A stretch of DNA of 64,000 nt from positions 62,001 to 126,000 of the forward strand of contig CAZXCU010000011.1 in NCBI GenBank assembly GCA_964639245.1, given 5' to 3'. Origin of the DNA: SB15 sp964639245 (GTDB lineage Bacteria > Chloroflexota > Anaerolineae > Aggregatilineales > J027). Below the pieces are notes generated by a model, which saw only the letters and a program-made list of their open reading frames with translations, was not told where the DNA came from and searched no databases. The translations under genes were made by a program, and so were the position numbers. Numbering within the stretch: position 1 is the first letter of the stretch; the number at the start of each line of letters is the position of its first letter. Of this stretch, positions 1-8,076 are shown piece by piece.

Positions 1-2
1 TT

Positions 3-1715
3 GCTTTTGTTCTCTTTTTTGCCAATATGTTTCTGGACTGGGCTATCTTTCAAGCCCAATGGGAAATTGTATTTCTCAATTTACGTCCCTTAGGGTCAGG
101 GCCAGAATATCCTCCGTCAGAAGTGGCACGCCTTGAAATTGTCATGTATATGCTCTTTTTTCTGGCGTTGCTGTCGGTAGGCTATTGGGGAAGAATTCGT
201 ACCACCATTTTTGTGGTGCTGGTCTTCATCGGGCTGGCAACGGTCATTGTTCCCATCTTGACCCGCCCTGTCGAAGAACCCCCGATTTACTACTATGTGG
301 ATGAGGATTACAAAATCCGTCAGGTCAATTTTATTGCGGACAAAGGCCAGCAGATTACTTTTAGCCTTGACCCTTTGACGGAAAAATCAGATTTTAATGT
401 CACCCATTTGCAAGGGTATATCGGGAACGAAAAACTGCCCGGCCCGGCGTGGGATGCCTTTAACGAAACGGCAGGCTTGGTCAACCGCGACCAACTTGAC
501 CCCACCGCCTACGATTTAAATCTTGCCATTCAAATTTGGGATCGACATGGGCAAGTCATTGAGCAGTCAGAATTTACAATGGATACCGTGTCATTTGAAT
601 GGGAAGCACCCGCCGAAGATTGGTACACCGTAACAGTGATTCGGAATGAAGAAATTTCCGGTACACAGGGAGCGGCCTTCCTCAAAATTGAGGATTTAGC
701 GGTGTTTTACAGCACCCGTACAGAAATCCGCAAGCGCCTAGACCGTTTTGGCGAACCCCCGCAACTGGATTGTGAAGGGTGTGCAATTGCCACCAACCGT
801 ACTGATTTACGTTACAACGGCGAACGCACCTTAGCCCAGTTTTTCAGTTTGCAACTGGCTCCCTATTTCACCGAAATTCGCATGTTTTATTTTATCAGCC
901 TTGCGGTGGGGTTGGTCGGATATGGTTTGGGGCAGATTGCTAAAAATCAGATGCCCGACAAAACCGCTACCCGTTTGATTTTGGGCGCATGGCTGGTCTC
1001 ACTGCCCATTTATCTGGTCATTGTTACGGGGATTAACAATTCAAAGACCCTTCCACCGATTGATACCCGCGATTTAGGCGGTATCTTTTTAACAGTGTTG
1101 CTTTCCGCCGTGGCAATTGTGGCTTCTTTTCCCATAGGGATTGTGTTGGCGTTGGGCCGCCAAAGCGATTTACCCTTAGTCAGCTTTTTGTGTACCCTGT
1201 TTATTGAAGTGGTGCGCGGTGTACCCCTCATTACCCTGTTGTTTATGGGCTATTTGATTCTGCCCTTTGTGGTCGATGGGATGGAAACAGTCGATCTGGT
1301 CATCCGTTTGGCGATTGTGCTGACCTTGTTTACAGCAGCCTATTTAGCTGAAACGATTCGTGGGGGTCTGCAAATCATTCCCAAAGGGCAAACAGAAGCC
1401 GCCAGAGCGCTCGGTTTGTCTGAACTGTACATCACCGGATTTATTGTGCTGCCGCAAGCGATTCGGGCAGTTATTCCGGCGATTATGGGGCAATTTGTGA
1501 GTTTGCTCAAGGATACTTCGCTCATTACGCTGGTGGGGGTGTTTGAACTCACTGGTGCGATGCGACGGTTGCTTGCCGATACCCAGACCGGGTATACGCT
1601 GTTCCAGCGCGAAGGCTATTTGTACATCGGGATTGTCTATTTTATTTTGTGTTATGTGTTAGCCGAAGTCAGCCGTCACCTCGAAACTACGGGGTCTGGG
1701 GCAGCGCGTCGGTAA
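3..1715 (+). CDS. Polar amino-acid ABC transporter permease (HisM family), 5' end cut by window
   Basis: Inner-membrane permease of a polar amino-acid importer. The C-terminal part (about residues 350-555 of the visible protein) is a typical HisM/GlnP domain with several membrane segments and the EAA-type loop around EAARALGLS, which contacts the ATPase. Ahead of it lie further membrane segments and a hydrophilic stretch of roughly 200 residues, probably extracytoplasmic. The frame is open to the window edge with no start codon before ATG 27, and permeases of this type normally carry more N-terminal sequence, so the real start is probably upstream. The ATPase gene follows after 16 bases, giving a permease-ATPase operon. 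A binding protein and any second permease would lie left of the window. Confidence 0.85.
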   Translation, partial: AFVLFFANMFLDWAIFQAQWEIVFLNLRPLGSGPEYPPSEVARLEIVMYMLFFLALLSVGYWGRIRTTIFVVLVFIGLATVIVPILTRPVEEPPIYYYVDEDYKIRQVNFIADKGQQITFSLDPLTEKSDFNVTHLQGYIGNEKLPGPAWDAFNETAGLVNRDQLDPTAYDLNLAIQIWDRHGQVIEQSEFTMDTVSFEWEAPAEDWYTVTVIRNEEISGTQGAAFLKIEDLAVFYSTRTEIRKRLDRFGEPPQLDCEGCAIATNRTDLRYNGERTLAQFFSLQLAPYFTEIRMFYFISLAVGLVGYGLGQIAKNQMPDKTATRLILGAWLVSLPIYLVIVTGINNSKTLPPIDTRDLGGIFLTVLLSAVAIVASFPIGIVLALGRQSDLPLVSFLCTLFIEVVRGVPLITLLFMGYLILPFVVDGMETVDLVIRLAIVLTLFTAAYLAETIRGGLQIIPKGQTEAARALGLSELYITGFIVLPQAIRAVIPAIMGQFVSLLKDTSLITLVGVFELTGAMRRLLADTQTGYTLFQREGYLYIGIVYFILCYVLAEVSRHLETTGSGAARR

Positions 1716-1731
1716 GAAAGGATGTATTGCA

Positions 1732-2508
1732 ATGACTGAAAAACCAAAACGTGAAAAGCCAAAAATTAATTTCTCTGGCACGCCGATTATCTCATGTCGG
1801 GAGGTCAACAAGTGGTTTGGCGATTTTCATGTGCTTAAAGACCTCAACTTGGATGTTATGGAAGGCGAAGTGGTCGTGGTGTGTGGCCCGTCGGGGTCGG
1901 GCAAATCCACCTTCATCCGCTGTATTAACCGTTTGGAGGAACACCAAGAGGGGACGATTGTGGTGGATGGGATTGAGCTATCCAACGACACCCGCAATAT
2001 TGCCGAAATTCGGCGCGAAGTGGGGATGGTCTTTCAACAATTTAATTTGTTTCCCCATCTGACGGTGTTACAAAATATCACACTGGCACAGCGTTATGTA
2101 CGCCGCCGCGCTCGCCGTGAAGCCGAAGAAAAAGCGATGGAACTCTTGACCCGTGTGGGGATTCCCGAACAGGCCAACAAATATCCGGGGCAGCTTTCTG
2201 GCGGGCAACAGCAGCGTGTGGCGATTGCACGGGCGCTGGCGATGAATCCCAAAATTATGCTGTTTGACGAACCCACCTCCGCACTTGACCCCGAAATGAT
2301 TAAAGAAGTGTTAGATGTGATGCTCGAATTGGCTTATGGTGGAATGACCATGCTGTGTGTGACGCATGAGATGGGGTTTGCGCGTGAAGTTGCCAGCCGC
2401 GTTATCTTCATGGATGGTGGGCGAATTGTGGAAGCTGCCGAACCGGAAGAATTTTTCGCCAACCCCAAACACGAACGCACCCAGCTTTTCCTCTCTCAAA
2501 TTTTATAA
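1732..2508 (+). CDS. Polar amino-acid ABC transporter ATP-binding protein (GlnQ/HisP family)
   Basis: Cytoplasmic ATPase that powers the permease encoded just upstream. Walker A is GPSGSGKST, the Q-loop is FQQFNLFPHLT, the ABC signature is LSGGQQQR, and Walker B is IMLFDEPTSALDPE, followed by an H-loop histidine (VTHEMGFA). The length of 258 residues is normal for GlnQ/HisP/ArtP, with a slightly long N-terminus before the ABC domain. A GAAAGGA ribosome-binding site precedes ATG 1732. The 16-base gap to the permease indicates co-transcription. The substrate (for example Glu/Gln or a basic amino acid) cannot be told from the ATPase. Confidence 0.93.
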   Translation: MTEKPKREKPKINFSGTPIISCREVNKWFGDFHVLKDLNLDVMEGEVVVVCGPSGSGKSTFIRCINRLEEHQEGTIVVDGIELSNDTRNIAEIRREVGMVFQQFNLFPHLTVLQNITLAQRYVRRRARREAEEKAMELLTRVGIPEQANKYPGQLSGGQQQRVAIARALAMNPKIMLFDEPTSALDPEMIKEVLDVMLELAYGGMTMLCVTHEMGFAREVASRVIFMDGGRIVEAAEPEEFFANPKHERTQLFLSQIL

Positions 2509-2519
2509 TGCGCGTATCA

Positions 2520-2546
2520 GAAAAGGGGCAGAAGATGCCTCTTTTC
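2520..2546. terminator. Hairpin between convergent genes, probable terminator
   Basis: GAAAAGGGGCA and TGCCTCTTTTC form an 11-bp stem (one G-U pair) around a 5-base loop. The stem begins 12 bases after the stop of the ABC ATPase gene. Its arm is T-rich on both strands, so it may serve both convergent transcripts (2508 on + and 2586 on -). Confidence 0.5.
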
Positions 2547-2585
2547 ATCGGGTCTTTGAATTTTCGGGAAAGTATCCAATCTGTC

Positions 2586-3356
2586 TTAGTGATTATCCCT
2601 TGCACAACGAAAGCCAATAAACCAATCCCGTTCATCCGGTTCACGGCGAAACCGTTTAGCGGCGCTTGTTCCATAGTCTATATAACTGCCTAACCCACCG
2701 CGAAAAACCCGGCGGCTAACGGCATCGTCCGAATTTTCGTGTACCCCTGAGTTTTCATAGGGATAGGGCAAATACACACTGCTGACCCATTCCCACACAT
2801 TCCCCACCATATCATAGGCACCAACCCATGAAACACCCTGCGGATAGCTGCCAACATCAAAGGTCTGGTTGGCGTTGTTGCGGTCAAAGGCCAGCGCGGT
2901 TTCATCCATCTCATTGCCCCAAGGGTAAATCAAGCTGTCAATGCCCCGTGCCGCATATTCCCATTCAGCTTCGGTGGGCAGACGGGCATCCCGACTGGCA
3001 CAAAAATCGCGGGCTTCAAACCAAGTCAGATTCTCACGTGGGTGGTTATCCCCAGTAAATGCGCCTGCCACCCCAAACTGGGCATTGGTCACTTCATACC
3101 GATCGATCCAGAACGACTCCCCAAAACAAATCTGATGCACAGGCTGTTCATCCCGTCGTCCGTCAGCATGTCCCATCTGAAAACACCCCGGTGGGACAAG
3201 TACCATTTCAACCCCATTAAAAACACGAATTACAGGTGTCCATGCGGCATTATTTGCAAGAGGAGTCGGGGTGGGGGTGGGTGGCCCTTCGGCGATTGTG
3301 CCACAAGCCGCAAGGGTAACCACAAGGAGCAGCAGGGAGAAAAATTTTGTTTTCAT
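2586..3356 (-). CDS. SUMF1/FGE-sulfatase-domain lipoprotein
   Basis: Exported lipoprotein with a formylglycine-generating-enzyme-like (SUMF1) fold. The N-terminus is a lipoprotein signal peptide ending in a lipobox (LAAC, Cys18), followed by a short Pro/Thr linker. The catalytic-type domain runs from about residue 45 to the end, with family motifs such as LPTEAEWEYAARG, YPWGN, DMVGNVWEWV and FRGG near the C-terminus. Many bacterial members are not sulfatase activators and have unknown ligands, so no reaction is assigned. It is the last gene of a minus-strand run and starts only 3 bases after the upstream membrane-protein gene ends, suggesting co-expression and a shared cell-surface role. Confidence 0.85.
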   Translation of the reverse strand: MKTKFFSLLLLVVTLAACGTIAEGPPTPTPTPLANNAAWTPVIRVFNGVEMVLVPPGCFQMGHADGRRDEQPVHQICFGESFWIDRYEVTNAQFGVAGAFTGDNHPRENLTWFEARDFCASRDARLPTEAEWEYAARGIDSLIYPWGNEMDETALAFDRNNANQTFDVGSYPQGVSWVGAYDMVGNVWEWVSSVYLPYPYENSGVHENSDDAVSRRVFRGGLGSYIDYGTSAAKRFRREPDERDWFIGFRCARDNH

Positions 3357-3359
3357 GCG

Positions 3360-5549
3360 TCAATCAATTCGTTCAAATCGTATCCAGTCTACCGCAACCG
3401 CCAATTTTCGCACATCACCCCCACCCATCACTTCCGACGGTACAACCCAGTCATCGTATTGCAACATGACATCCAGATTTTCCCCCTCGGCGACTATTTC
3501 GGCAGGCAGGGTGAAGGTATAGGTTTGCAACGAATCTGTCCCGACCTGGGCTGTTTCAGCCAAAATGATGCCATTCACAGCAAGGCCAAGTTCCCGCGAT
3601 TCGTGAAATGCTTGGGCAGAGAGGGTGACTTGATATGTCCCCGCCGGCAAGTCAATATGTAAGCTCGTTTGCGGGGTGTCTCCTGCCCAGCGTAATGTGA
3701 CTCCGCCAACATGTTCCGCATAATGCCAGCCCCATCCGATAAAACGTTGGTCATCTAAACTGCCAATATCAATTTGAAAAATATTCGGTTCAATTTCATG
3801 CGGGGTTTGGGATGGACACCCTGCCGGATGCCATGCCGTTCGGTAGGCCACCGCATTGCCTTCAATCTGCCATACACAGAGTAAATCGTGCAAGCTATTA
3901 AAGTAGCCGAGAATTTCTTCCGGTTTGCCACCGTTGGCAATCACGTAGTCTTTATGCACGATGAAATAACCGAGAGGCCAGCCAAAAATGCGTTCGCGTA
4001 GTTGTTCATGGATGGTGTGCGATTCAAAGGCACGGCGCTGCCCCAACCATGCCATCATCGGGTCATCAAGATGCAAATACCAGTAATTTTCGAGGGGCGC
4101 ACGGGCAATAAAACCGTTGACCATGCGCTTTTGATGGGTCATCCCATACCATTGAAATTGAATGGCGCGGGGGTCTCCTAGCAGCACTTCGCCTGTACCC
4201 GCGCCCGTTGGAATTTCCAGAATCCCATAATCACCCTCTTCGGCACGAATTTCCTCATAAAATTGATAAGGATAGAGGATGGGCTGCATAGGGGCAGTTT
4301 CAAACAACCGTACATCCACAAACAGCAGGCCAAATAAACACCCCAACACCACAAGGCGGGATGGAGAAGAGAAGCGCCATGTTTTGCCAACAAAAATCAT
4401 GCCGCAAATGACGAACACCGGCGCTAAACGCCACGGCATACGAAACATGCCATCCGTAATGGCGTAGAGAGTCCGAAAGGGCATGGGAATGTCTGTTCCA
4501 CCCAGCGTCACAGTTGGCCCCATCGCAAAAATCAAGGGCGGCAGCATGACGGCGAACCAGAACCATTGAGGGTTTTCGGTAGGGACGGTATATATACCGT
4601 CCGTCTTGCTGGCTTGGAAAAACAATTTCCAAACGTTCATCCCAACCGAAATTAAAATGATGAGGCTGATGAAACGTCCGGTAGTGGGGGTTGACCAGTC
4701 CCACCATGTCTCGGACATGCTCAAAAAACCCTGTGGAAATTCCACGCCGGGACGGTCTTCTACGGGACTGGTCACACGAGTCCCGCTAAATTCCAGCATC
4801 TGCGGCAACGGGCCAGCCACCCATAACAGCAGCAAGCACACGGTTACTGACACGATGCCCGCCCCGACAATACCAACACGATTTTCATTTTGCCAGAGGG
4901 TGAGCAGCCCAAAAGGAATCAGGGCAAACCCGACAAAAATGGGGAATTGAAGGTCAGTTAATCCCAACCCCCACAACGCGACTCCGTGCAACACCGCCCA
5001 GAGCAGTGCCAGCCGATAGCGCTTCGCTGCTGTATAAAAAACAAGTTGTTTCCACATCAGCAGATGCGCCGGAATCCAGAACCAGTCCATCAAATTGAGG
5101 TGGGTGTTGTAATAAAAATAGCGAGCAATCGGGAAAATCTGAACGGCGGTTCCGCCTAACAGCGCCCATCCGGCAATAATTTTCTCACTTCGTAGCAAGG
5201 CAAAGGTGAGATACCCGTTCAAAAAGCAGCCCATGAACAAAATCACATTGACGGCGGTGAGTGTTCCCACCAGTGGTTCTAAAATCGCCCACACGGGAAA
5301 CCAGAATTGGGTAAGGGTGTGAAAGCCATAATTGCTGACTGCCGGAAACATGACAAAATTGCTCTCGAACATCGTGAGTCCGGGTTCGGTCAGGGAATAG
5401 CGTGTCCACCAGAAATTCCAGTTATAAGCAAAAAAATCATATCCGGCGGTGTGGGTGCCATTCAGAAAAATGATTTTGTGCAGGACGATAAACGTCAGCG
5501 CACTAAAAAATCCAATCCCGGCAAGGTGTAAACGAAAAGCAGGTTTCAT
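3360..5549 (-). CDS. Large multi-pass membrane protein, GT-C/YfhO-like (uncharacterised)
   Basis: A 729-residue protein. The first 400 or so residues contain about ten hydrophobic segments with a layout like GT-C-fold membrane glycosyltransferases or YfhO-like proteins, including an acidic/aromatic loop (YDFFAYNWNFWW) after the first membrane helix. The remainder is a soluble region ending in what looks like a beta-rich domain (residues about 590-725), possibly carbohydrate-binding. I do not recognise a characterised homologue; transfer of a lipid-linked sugar is only inferred from architecture. It sits 3 bases from the DUF362 gene upstream and 3 bases from the SUMF1-type lipoprotein downstream. 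A perfect 20-bp DNA palindrome lies inside the coding region at 4583-4602. Confidence 0.7.
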   Translation of the reverse strand: MKPAFRLHLAGIGFFSALTFIVLHKIIFLNGTHTAGYDFFAYNWNFWWTRYSLTEPGLTMFESNFVMFPAVSNYGFHTLTQFWFPVWAILEPLVGTLTAVNVILFMGCFLNGYLTFALLRSEKIIAGWALLGGTAVQIFPIARYFYYNTHLNLMDWFWIPAHLLMWKQLVFYTAAKRYRLALLWAVLHGVALWGLGLTDLQFPIFVGFALIPFGLLTLWQNENRVGIVGAGIVSVTVCLLLLWVAGPLPQMLEFSGTRVTSPVEDRPGVEFPQGFLSMSETWWDWSTPTTGRFISLIILISVGMNVWKLFFQASKTDGIYTVPTENPQWFWFAVMLPPLIFAMGPTVTLGGTDIPMPFRTLYAITDGMFRMPWRLAPVFVICGMIFVGKTWRFSSPSRLVVLGCLFGLLFVDVRLFETAPMQPILYPYQFYEEIRAEEGDYGILEIPTGAGTGEVLLGDPRAIQFQWYGMTHQKRMVNGFIARAPLENYWYLHLDDPMMAWLGQRRAFESHTIHEQLRERIFGWPLGYFIVHKDYVIANGGKPEEILGYFNSLHDLLCVWQIEGNAVAYRTAWHPAGCPSQTPHEIEPNIFQIDIGSLDDQRFIGWGWHYAEHVGGVTLRWAGDTPQTSLHIDLPAGTYQVTLSAQAFHESRELGLAVNGIILAETAQVGTDSLQTYTFTLPAEIVAEGENLDVMLQYDDWVVPSEVMGGGDVRKLAVAVDWIRFERID

Positions 5550-5552
5550 GGT

Positions 5553-6599
5553 CTAAAGGGGGTGTGTCCATTGCGGCGCATAGGGGGAATTGTGCAGCAC
5601 TTTGTCTCGAATTTTACGTCCATACGTGACATCCCATAAATCATAATAGCGCCGTGCGCCCCATGTCATCAGGTTAAAAATCGGCGTTTCAAAAATCAAT
5701 TTCCGCATGAACGACGAACGGAAAATGACCTCTAACCCGGAAACCGCGTTGTGATGGGCGGTTAAAAATTGGGTTTTATGTGCGTCAATGGTTTCGCCTG
5801 TCACTTGAATTTCAGCCGGGTTCGCTGTCCCAAGTCCATGTTTTTCGCACAACAGCAAATGTTCAATCTGGCGCGGGTCAAAGCCCATGATTTGCGCGGC
5901 AGTGGCATCCAGCGCGACTAAATCCCCGGAGGCCAATACCAACCCCATTTCTTTGGGGAATCCCGATTTTGGCCCGTTGCCTTCCAAACCGATAGTGCCA
6001 TCCATGACCGCGAATCTGGGTTTTAAAAGACCGTTCAAATCCACTAAGGCTTCAGACAGCACCGGATGAAAATTATGACGCAGCGTTTCCAGACAGCCCC
6101 ACTGATTTTTAATCGCGCCCGTGATGGTGCTTTTATTATGGGTTTTCATCAATGGGAGAGTGACTAAATGGGTGCGCGTCAAAATTTCGGGGATGTGAAT
6201 GTTGTGCAGCACCAACCGCGACTCATCCTTGCTGCGGACGAATTGACCTTTGGACATGTTCACCCATTCAATGCCATGTTTTTTGCAGATGTCCAGAATC
6301 CGGGTTTTGCGTACTGCGTCTTCTACATTGACGACGACTTGATCCGATTCGACCACGCAAATTTCGCTGGCGTAGCCCTTGAGGACTTGAATCACCCCCT
6401 CGACCATCCAAGGGGCGCTGACCGCACCGGGAATCAAAATATCCCAGCCTAAATTGGGCTTGAGGGCAACCGGTTCGCCGCGTGGGATGTGGGTTTGATA
6501 ATCCGCTAATTCCATTGCCTCACGGACTTTTTCCTGAACCTGTCCGGCGGGCGCTTTGACAATACTAACGGTGGTTACTTTTTCACTCATTGTTGGCAT
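5553..6599 (-). CDS. DUF362 domain-containing protein
   Basis: A 348-residue cytoplasmic-looking protein of the DUF362 family, recognised by the overall order: an N-terminal VSIVKAP-type strand, the ALKPNLG motif, a central MKTHNKSTITGAIKNQWG segment, and VALDATAAQIMGFDP near residue 245. Some DUF362 proteins carry ferredoxin-like Fe-S clusters, but no CxxCxxC cluster is present here. The biochemical role is unknown. ATG 6599 is chosen because AGGAAA lies 7 bases upstream; a second ATG three codons later is also possible. It is followed after 3 bases by the membrane protein and preceded after about 44 bases by the FAD oxidoreductase gene, so the four genes probably form one operon. Confidence 0.8.
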   Translation of the reverse strand: MPTMSEKVTTVSIVKAPAGQVQEKVREAMELADYQTHIPRGEPVALKPNLGWDILIPGAVSAPWMVEGVIQVLKGYASEICVVESDQVVVNVEDAVRKTRILDICKKHGIEWVNMSKGQFVRSKDESRLVLHNIHIPEILTRTHLVTLPLMKTHNKSTITGAIKNQWGCLETLRHNFHPVLSEALVDLNGLLKPRFAVMDGTIGLEGNGPKSGFPKEMGLVLASGDLVALDATAAQIMGFDPRQIEHLLLCEKHGLGTANPAEIQVTGETIDAHKTQFLTAHHNAVSGLEVIFRSSFMRKLIFETPIFNLMTWGARRYYDLWDVTYGRKIRDKVLHNSPYAPQWTHPL

Positions 6600-6643
6600 C
6601 GTTATTTCCTGTACGGGTGCGGTCTATGACCTGCCCATTTTTG

Positions 6644-7948
6644 TTACTTCTGATTAATCAACTTCGCTACCGTGCGTCCCACCCGAATCGCGGCGCTAAT
6701 GGTGCGGTCTTCGGGGTAAAACTGAGTCGAATCGGTCACATACAACCCTTGGGTAGGTGTTTCAAACTCCGGTACAAGCTCGGCAAATCCAGTATGGCAA
6801 ATGGCTTGGGCATAGCGGGCGCGGAACACTTGATAGGACTTCACCCAGCTATCATCGAATTCAGGATTAATCATTTTGAGCATGGCGGAATATTCGTGGT
6901 AAAGATAGTCGTCTGTGAAGCTGTAACGCGGGTCATCGGGACGTAGATAGTAAGGGATATAGAGAATATGAACCCCTTTTTCGCGCACCTGCTGATTCAA
7001 CTGCGAATATTCAATGAATCCGTTGAACGAAATTTCGGTGTCGTTGATGTTCGTCCAAAATGCGTCGCTCATCGGGCGGTCAAGATGCAGCAGCATACAC
7101 ACCACCCCGATATATTCCACCTTGTCAATTTTTTGCTTAAAAATCGGGTCAAGCTGCGGGGTTATTTTGCTTAAAATCGGCAAGGCGGCGGTTGAAACCA
7201 CATGCTCGGCGGGGAGAAATTCGCCATTTTTGAGGCGTACCCCTTTGACCTGTCCATTTTCCACCACGATTTCTTCGGCGCTGGTTTCCGCACGCAGGGT
7301 AACATGCGGCTGTTTTTCCAGAAAAGTCACCAGCGCATTGGTCACAGTGTCTGTACCCGCATCAAGATACCCCAGATAATCCTGACCGACCAAACCTTTG
7401 CGCGAAGTGGCGACGCGGTTAATCCGATGCCAGATCCATGCCGCCGAAATTTTGTCGTGGTAATCGCCAAATTTGACTCCAAGCAAGGGATGCCAGATGA
7501 CATAGTAGGCTTCTTTCCCGACTTTTTCAATCAGCCAACTGCGGGCGGCTACATGGTCTAAATCTACCCAATTTTTGCGGAAACGCGAAGCCAGCACATG
7601 CAGCCCAAACCGGATACGCTGGATAAACGGCACGGGTTTAAAAGTCAACAGGTGATAGGGACGGCTAAACTGATACATGCGTCCATTGTAGAAAAATTGG
7701 GTTTTGGACGGCGACCAGTGAAGATGCTCTTGCAATTCTAGTTCGTCAATCAACTGCATTAGATCATGGTCGGCACGGCAGATAAAATGATAAAACCGTT
7801 CGATGTGGATGCCTTCAATCGGGATTGTGCTGGCAAGCCCACCAAAACGCGGGGCAGTTTCTAAAATAGTAACGGGTTCGCCAGCGCGGGCAAGATCATA
7901 GGCTGCCGCAAGTCCAGCCAGTCCACCGCCAATGACTATTGTTGTCAT
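6644..7948 (-). CDS. FAD-dependent amine-oxidase/protoporphyrinogen-oxidase-like oxidoreductase
   Basis: A 434-residue flavoprotein. The first residues form a dinucleotide-binding motif (GGGLAGLAAAYDLA) followed by an acidic strand end (TILETAPRFGG), typical of the protoporphyrinogen oxidase/amine oxidase/UDP-galactopyranose mutase group. A C-terminal FAD-contact segment (GLYVTDSTQFYPEDRTISAAIRVG region) closes the fold. Substrate is not evident; homologues often occur beside glycan or lipid genes, which fits the membrane protein two genes downstream. It is the first gene of the minus-strand run 7948 to 2586. Confidence 0.8.
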   Translation of the reverse strand: MTTIVIGGGLAGLAAAYDLARAGEPVTILETAPRFGGLASTIPIEGIHIERFYHFICRADHDLMQLIDELELQEHLHWSPSKTQFFYNGRMYQFSRPYHLLTFKPVPFIQRIRFGLHVLASRFRKNWVDLDHVAARSWLIEKVGKEAYYVIWHPLLGVKFGDYHDKISAAWIWHRINRVATSRKGLVGQDYLGYLDAGTDTVTNALVTFLEKQPHVTLRAETSAEEIVVENGQVKGVRLKNGEFLPAEHVVSTAALPILSKITPQLDPIFKQKIDKVEYIGVVCMLLHLDRPMSDAFWTNINDTEISFNGFIEYSQLNQQVREKGVHILYIPYYLRPDDPRYSFTDDYLYHEYSAMLKMINPEFDDSWVKSYQVFRARYAQAICHTGFAELVPEFETPTQGLYVTDSTQFYPEDRTISAAIRVGRTVAKLINQK

Positions 7949-8020
7949 AAAAATCCTGTGTTATCCAAACGGGCAAAATTATAGCAGAAGTAGCAAGGAG
8001 AATATATGTCCTCTGCTATG

Positions 8021-8056
8021 CAAAATAAAAAGCACCGACTCATCAGCCGATGCTTT
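8021..8056 (-). terminator. Rho-independent terminator of the xanthine dehydrogenase operon
   Basis: Read on the minus strand, an 11-bp stem (AAAGCATCGGC with GTCGGTGCTTT, two G-U pairs) encloses a 6-base loop and runs straight into TTTATTTTG. It begins 21 bases after the stop codon of the molybdenum hydroxylase gene. Good intrinsic-terminator form. Confidence 0.8.
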
Positions 8057-8076
8057 GGTTGGAAACATTTTATAGA

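Noticed and set aside
3042..3662. 206-residue plus-strand frame over the SUMF1 lipoprotein and membrane-protein junction
   Set aside because: Antisense to two clear genes and composition looks non-coding.
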